Made by a program: the position numbers and the translations under genes. A DNA stretch of 64,000 bases from positions 77,979,976 to 78,043,975 of the forward strand of contig OX352765.1 in NCBI GenBank assembly GCA_947095585.1, read 5' to 3'. Source of the stretch: Nephrocerus scutellatus. Taxonomy: Eukaryota > Arthropoda > Insecta > Diptera > Pipunculidae. Shown here one piece after another: positions 61,701 through 64,000 of this stretch (positions within the stretch are counted from its first letter, which is position 1; each line of letters begins with the position of its first letter). The notes under the pieces were generated by a model. The model searched no databases and was not told the origin of the DNA. It saw nothing but the letters and a program-made list of their open reading frames with translations.

Positions 61701-62481
61701 AGGTTTTTTTTAAATCCCCGATAAATGATGCCAACATTGGAAATACACCCTTACTGTAGAACGATTTTTTTCTTAGTATATACACAAGAATCATTTTCCA
61801 AATTATTGTGCACGAATTAGGGGACACCCTGTATAATTCTTAAAGCATCCTGTAATCATGTTGTTATCCTTTGATCTCCCTATTATTACCCTACTAAAAT
61901 TCCATTATCCCTGCATCATCCTATAGCCGTTTAACCTCAACCTACTCATCTTTTAAACGAAAATCTATAGCAAAATTAACTCTTCCTTAATTATCGTTTC
62001 AGCTGTTCGCCCGGTCCAGAATAAAATGTACACCCCAACATCCGATGGCTGCGGATCACTGGGACTTCGCATTAGCACCGAATATTTGCCTGCCGCCGAA
62101 ATGGAAACCTGTTGCAACGAGCACGACATCTGTTATGACACCTGTAACAGTGACAAGGAACTGTGCGATCTGGACTTTAAACGATGTCTCTACAAACACT
62201 GTGACACTTATGAGAAATCAATAGCCAGTGACATTGTTATAAAGGGTTGCAAGGGTGCGGCCAAAATGCTGTTTACCGGGACCATAACGCTCGGCTGTAA
62301 ATCGTATTTGGATTCGCAGCAAAGAACGTGCTATTGCGCGCCGCCAAAGCCAACGAACCAAAAAGACGAACGGAATAGCAATTACAACAAAAACGGTGGA
62401 GGCGGCGGCGCAGGCAACAATTACAAATATTACAAATCGAATAAGCAGAAATACGGCTGGAAGGATCCCCATGAGATTTAG
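58784..62481 (+). CDS. Secreted phospholipase A2, group XII type (two exons, 242 aa)
   Basis: Exons 58784-59033 and 62003-62481; the intron of 2969 bp starts GTAAGT, ends TTTCAG and is in phase 1. The ATG at 58784 lies in a fly-like AACAACC context, with a second ATG six codons on. Residues 7-24 form a signal peptide. The mature part has FTCPTVDG (73-80), the calcium loop GCGS (99-102) and the catalytic segment CCNEHDICYDTC (120-131) with His124-Asp125, followed by the Cys-rich body and LGCKSYLDSQQRTCYC, as in animal PLA2G12 proteins. Such enzymes hydrolyse the sn-2 ester of phospholipids using Ca2+, though some members are weak or inactive. The C-terminal Gly/Asn/Lys/Tyr-rich tail is an insect extension. 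Complete and apparently intact. Confidence 0.92.
59345..59366. repeat. (AG)n microsatellite in the PLA2 intron
   Basis: Eleven AG repeats. Confidence 0.9.
60574..60870. repeat. Repeated ~50 bp motif in the PLA2 intron
   Basis: A block running from GAGGTCCTTTTTA through CACACGACCTAGAGAGCTGA to AATTTTGTGAG appears at 60574, 60669 and 60818 with uneven spacing and growing divergence. Looks like a decayed satellite or transposon subterminal repeat. Confidence 0.65.
61499..61518. other. 20 bp perfect AT palindrome
   Basis: ATATTATTATATAATAATAT equals its own reverse complement. Low complexity, so it may be chance. Confidence 0.5.
61600..61842. repeat. Dispersed repeat R1 in the PLA2 intron
   Basis: Matches 13300-13556 of the array, roughly 80-85% by eye, including the end GGGGACACCCTGTATA. 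An independent insertion of the same repeat family. Confidence 0.75.
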
Positions 62482-62642
62482 TCCATTATAGCCTATTTTA
62501 TTATGTACCAATGCGATTAATTGTTATAGTATTACCTGTGTGTGTGTGCGTGAGCGTTTTTTGTTTTTTATTTGTAAATTATTTAGGAGTGAACTGTAAG
62601 TCTGCATAAAATATGGTATGCACGCGAGTACCATTGCAGGTC

Positions 62643-62648
62643 AATAAA
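62643..62648 (+). promoter_or_regulatory. Likely poly(A) signal of the PLA2 gene
   Basis: AATAAA, about 160 nt after the stop codon, in an AT-rich context. Confidence 0.6.
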
Positions 62649-62740
62649 TTTTGCACGGATTTTTTATTTAAAATTGTTTTGGCAAATTTTGTTTTATTTT
62701 TCTACCTCAAAATGTTGGTGTGCATGACGCAATCGAGCGG

Positions 62741-62950
62741 TAAGATAAGCATCATCATCATCATATTTGGCTCTACAACCGGGGTCCGGTCCTGGCCTCC
62801 CGCAAAAAGTCTCTCCACCGGTCCCGATTTCGAGACGATGTCATCCAGTTTGGCATCCCTAAACTCTGGTCGTCCTGGTCTACGCCAAGCATCACTGTCA
62901 TTAAAAAGCCGGTTTTCAGGCGAAACGTTTTTTGATTTCATTAGGTAGGT
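62741..62950 (-). mobile_element. 3' end of a LINE-a family element with (ATG)n tail
   Basis: The minus strand reads GVDQDDQSLGMPN, then WRDFLREA-like residues and a stop, ending in ATGATGATGATG. The first part equals the LINE-a C-terminus in the array (GVDQDAQSLGMPN). This shows how the family ends: a simple ATG repeat rather than poly(A). Strongly 5'-truncated. Confidence 0.75.
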
Positions 62951-63358
62951 ATTAAGAGTGTTAGTTAATTATTTAAATTCTTCAACACCTCGTCATCTTT
63001 TTCATAGTTCCGTGATGCGTTTGAACTGCCTTTAACTCCTTCTTTGAGAGCTCTATTCCTTCTGAACTGTTCTACTGCACGTGGCGTCCCGCTGTTCTAC
63101 CTACCTGAGTGAGTGGATTCGACTGTAGGGCATATTTTGCAATGTAGTTGTCTTCGCGCCATTATCCACTGCCACTCTCTCCAACGGATAGTAATGTCCA
63201 CAGGCTCTTGGTCTATTCTCTGATAAAGTTTTTTTTTTTAGACTAAGATATTTTATTAAACATTTAAGTAATATACAATTTTGACTTAAAACTAAACTTA
63301 TAACTATTATTAATAAGAGTGTCGGCTCAACATTAGGGGCCGACGTATTTACATTGTC
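62951..63358. other. Spacer, no gene seen
   Basis: AT-rich sequence with a T run at about 63229-63240; no coding potential I can support. Confidence 0.4.
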
Positions 63359-64000
63359 TTTTTTTTTTTTGTATTGCTTATTACTAAACAATAATTTTGA
63401 CTACTTAATCTACTACATGTTTATATTAACAGCAATTTAATTTTAAACAACAAACAGGGCGATCTTCAGCCTCTGTAATGTTGATTGCTTGCCTTCTCGT
63501 AGAAGTTGACGTCTTGATTATTAAAGATGTCGTCGAATCTAGCATCTTTGAATCCTCTGATGTGTATGTACCGGTGACTTGACTCGATTTCTTCGCTTCT
63601 CAGGACTTGGATGGGTTTCCAATCCGTCGACGAATTTTCTCGCCATTTGGAACAAGTGGTCGGTTATTGGCAGCAGACCGGCTGCTTCGTAAAGTCTTGC
63701 AGTCGACACAAACTTATCGCTGTTTGGCACCCTCCAGAATCCTGTACAGATCATTAGTACCTTCCTTTCAAATAGGGAGATCTTCTTCATCGTTGTTGGT
63801 GAGACGGTGAACCATATGCGATAGCCATAGGTTATCACTGGCCTGATGATCTCCTTGTAGATGAGCAGCCTGGTACTTAGTCTCTTACTTGGTGTTTAAG
63901 GCTCTGCACCGGCTTGCGATTTTTGTTATCCTTGTTTCGGTTGCTGGTACTCGGAAGCAGATGAGTTCCGTTTTGTTGGCGTTAATCTTCAGTCCCCACT
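63359..64000 (-). mobile_element. Jockey-like LINE, 3' part (cut by the window edge)
   Basis: The T run at 63359-63371 is the poly(A) end of a minus-strand element. The frame 63539-63838 reads ITYGYRIWFTVSP and KKISLFERKVLMICTGFWR, the C-terminal region of jockey-type RT ORFs, and NANKTELICFRVPATETRI lies upstream near 63930-64000. At least one stop (near 63897) separates them. The element continues beyond the window. Confidence 0.8.

Noticed and set aside
1..64000. CRISPR arrays, bacterial operons, phage or plasmid features
   Set aside because: None seen; the repeats are either 17 kb tandem units or eukaryotic transposons, and the genes have introns.

Overview
The window is eukaryotic, almost certainly an insect and most likely a higher fly (Diptera, possibly Tephritidae; the family is a guess from the style of the transposons). 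Support: short spliced genes with TATA boxes, a group XII secreted phospholipase A2 of insect type, and dense non-LTR, Tc1/mariner, Harbinger and Ty3/gypsy debris. I saw no prokaryotic features, CRISPR array, rRNA or functional tRNA gene.

Positions 1-55474 are a tandem array of a ~17 kb unit. Measured at one anchor (1, 17268, 34289, 51171) the periods are 17267, 17021 and 16882 bp. The array runs off the left edge of the window and stops at about 55474. With junctions set at the array end, the window holds the right end of unit I (1-4271) and units II (4272-21538), III (21539-38519) and IV (38520-55474). Left to right, a full unit contains: a CR1/jockey-like LINE (-), a 516 bp Tc1/mariner-type element with TIRs, a second decayed Tc1/mariner transposase (-), a mariner relic (+), a Ty3/gypsy integrase relic (+), an endonuclease-RT LINE (-), a tRNA-derived SINE (+), a dispersed repeat, a LINE RNase H end (+), a Tc1-like element with TIRs, collagen-like gene B (-), nested LINE fragments (-), and collagen-like gene A (+).

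The only intact host-like genes in the unit are A and B. They encode tiny secreted collagen-like proteins (A 95-107 aa, B 81 aa), placed head to head about 4.5 kb apart. Neither can be seen as one open frame. Both have a TATA box 45-48 bp before the ATG, a first coding exon of exactly 28 nt, a 60-72 bp intron splitting codon 10 after its first base, then an exon with the rest of the signal peptide, a short linker, a Cys-X-Cys pair and Gly-X-Y triplets. They are clear paralogues. The window has four copies of A and three of B. Copies of A differ in linker and C-terminus; copies of B differ at two residues. I infer an amplified, fast-changing family of extracellular structural proteins; glue, silk, saliva and egg covering are all possible.

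From 55475 to 64000 the sequence is not part of the array. It holds a SINE split by a hAT-like MITE, a 122 bp degenerate tandem repeat, a PIF/Harbinger relic, a two-exon group XII phospholipase A2 gene (58784-62481) with a ~3 kb intron full of repeats, a LINE 3' end, and a jockey-like LINE cut by the window edge. The phospholipase gene is the best anchor for placing the array by synteny.

The units are so alike that recent unequal exchange, gene conversion or an assembly artefact must all be considered. The three different period lengths and the unit-specific indels argue against simple duplication of reads.
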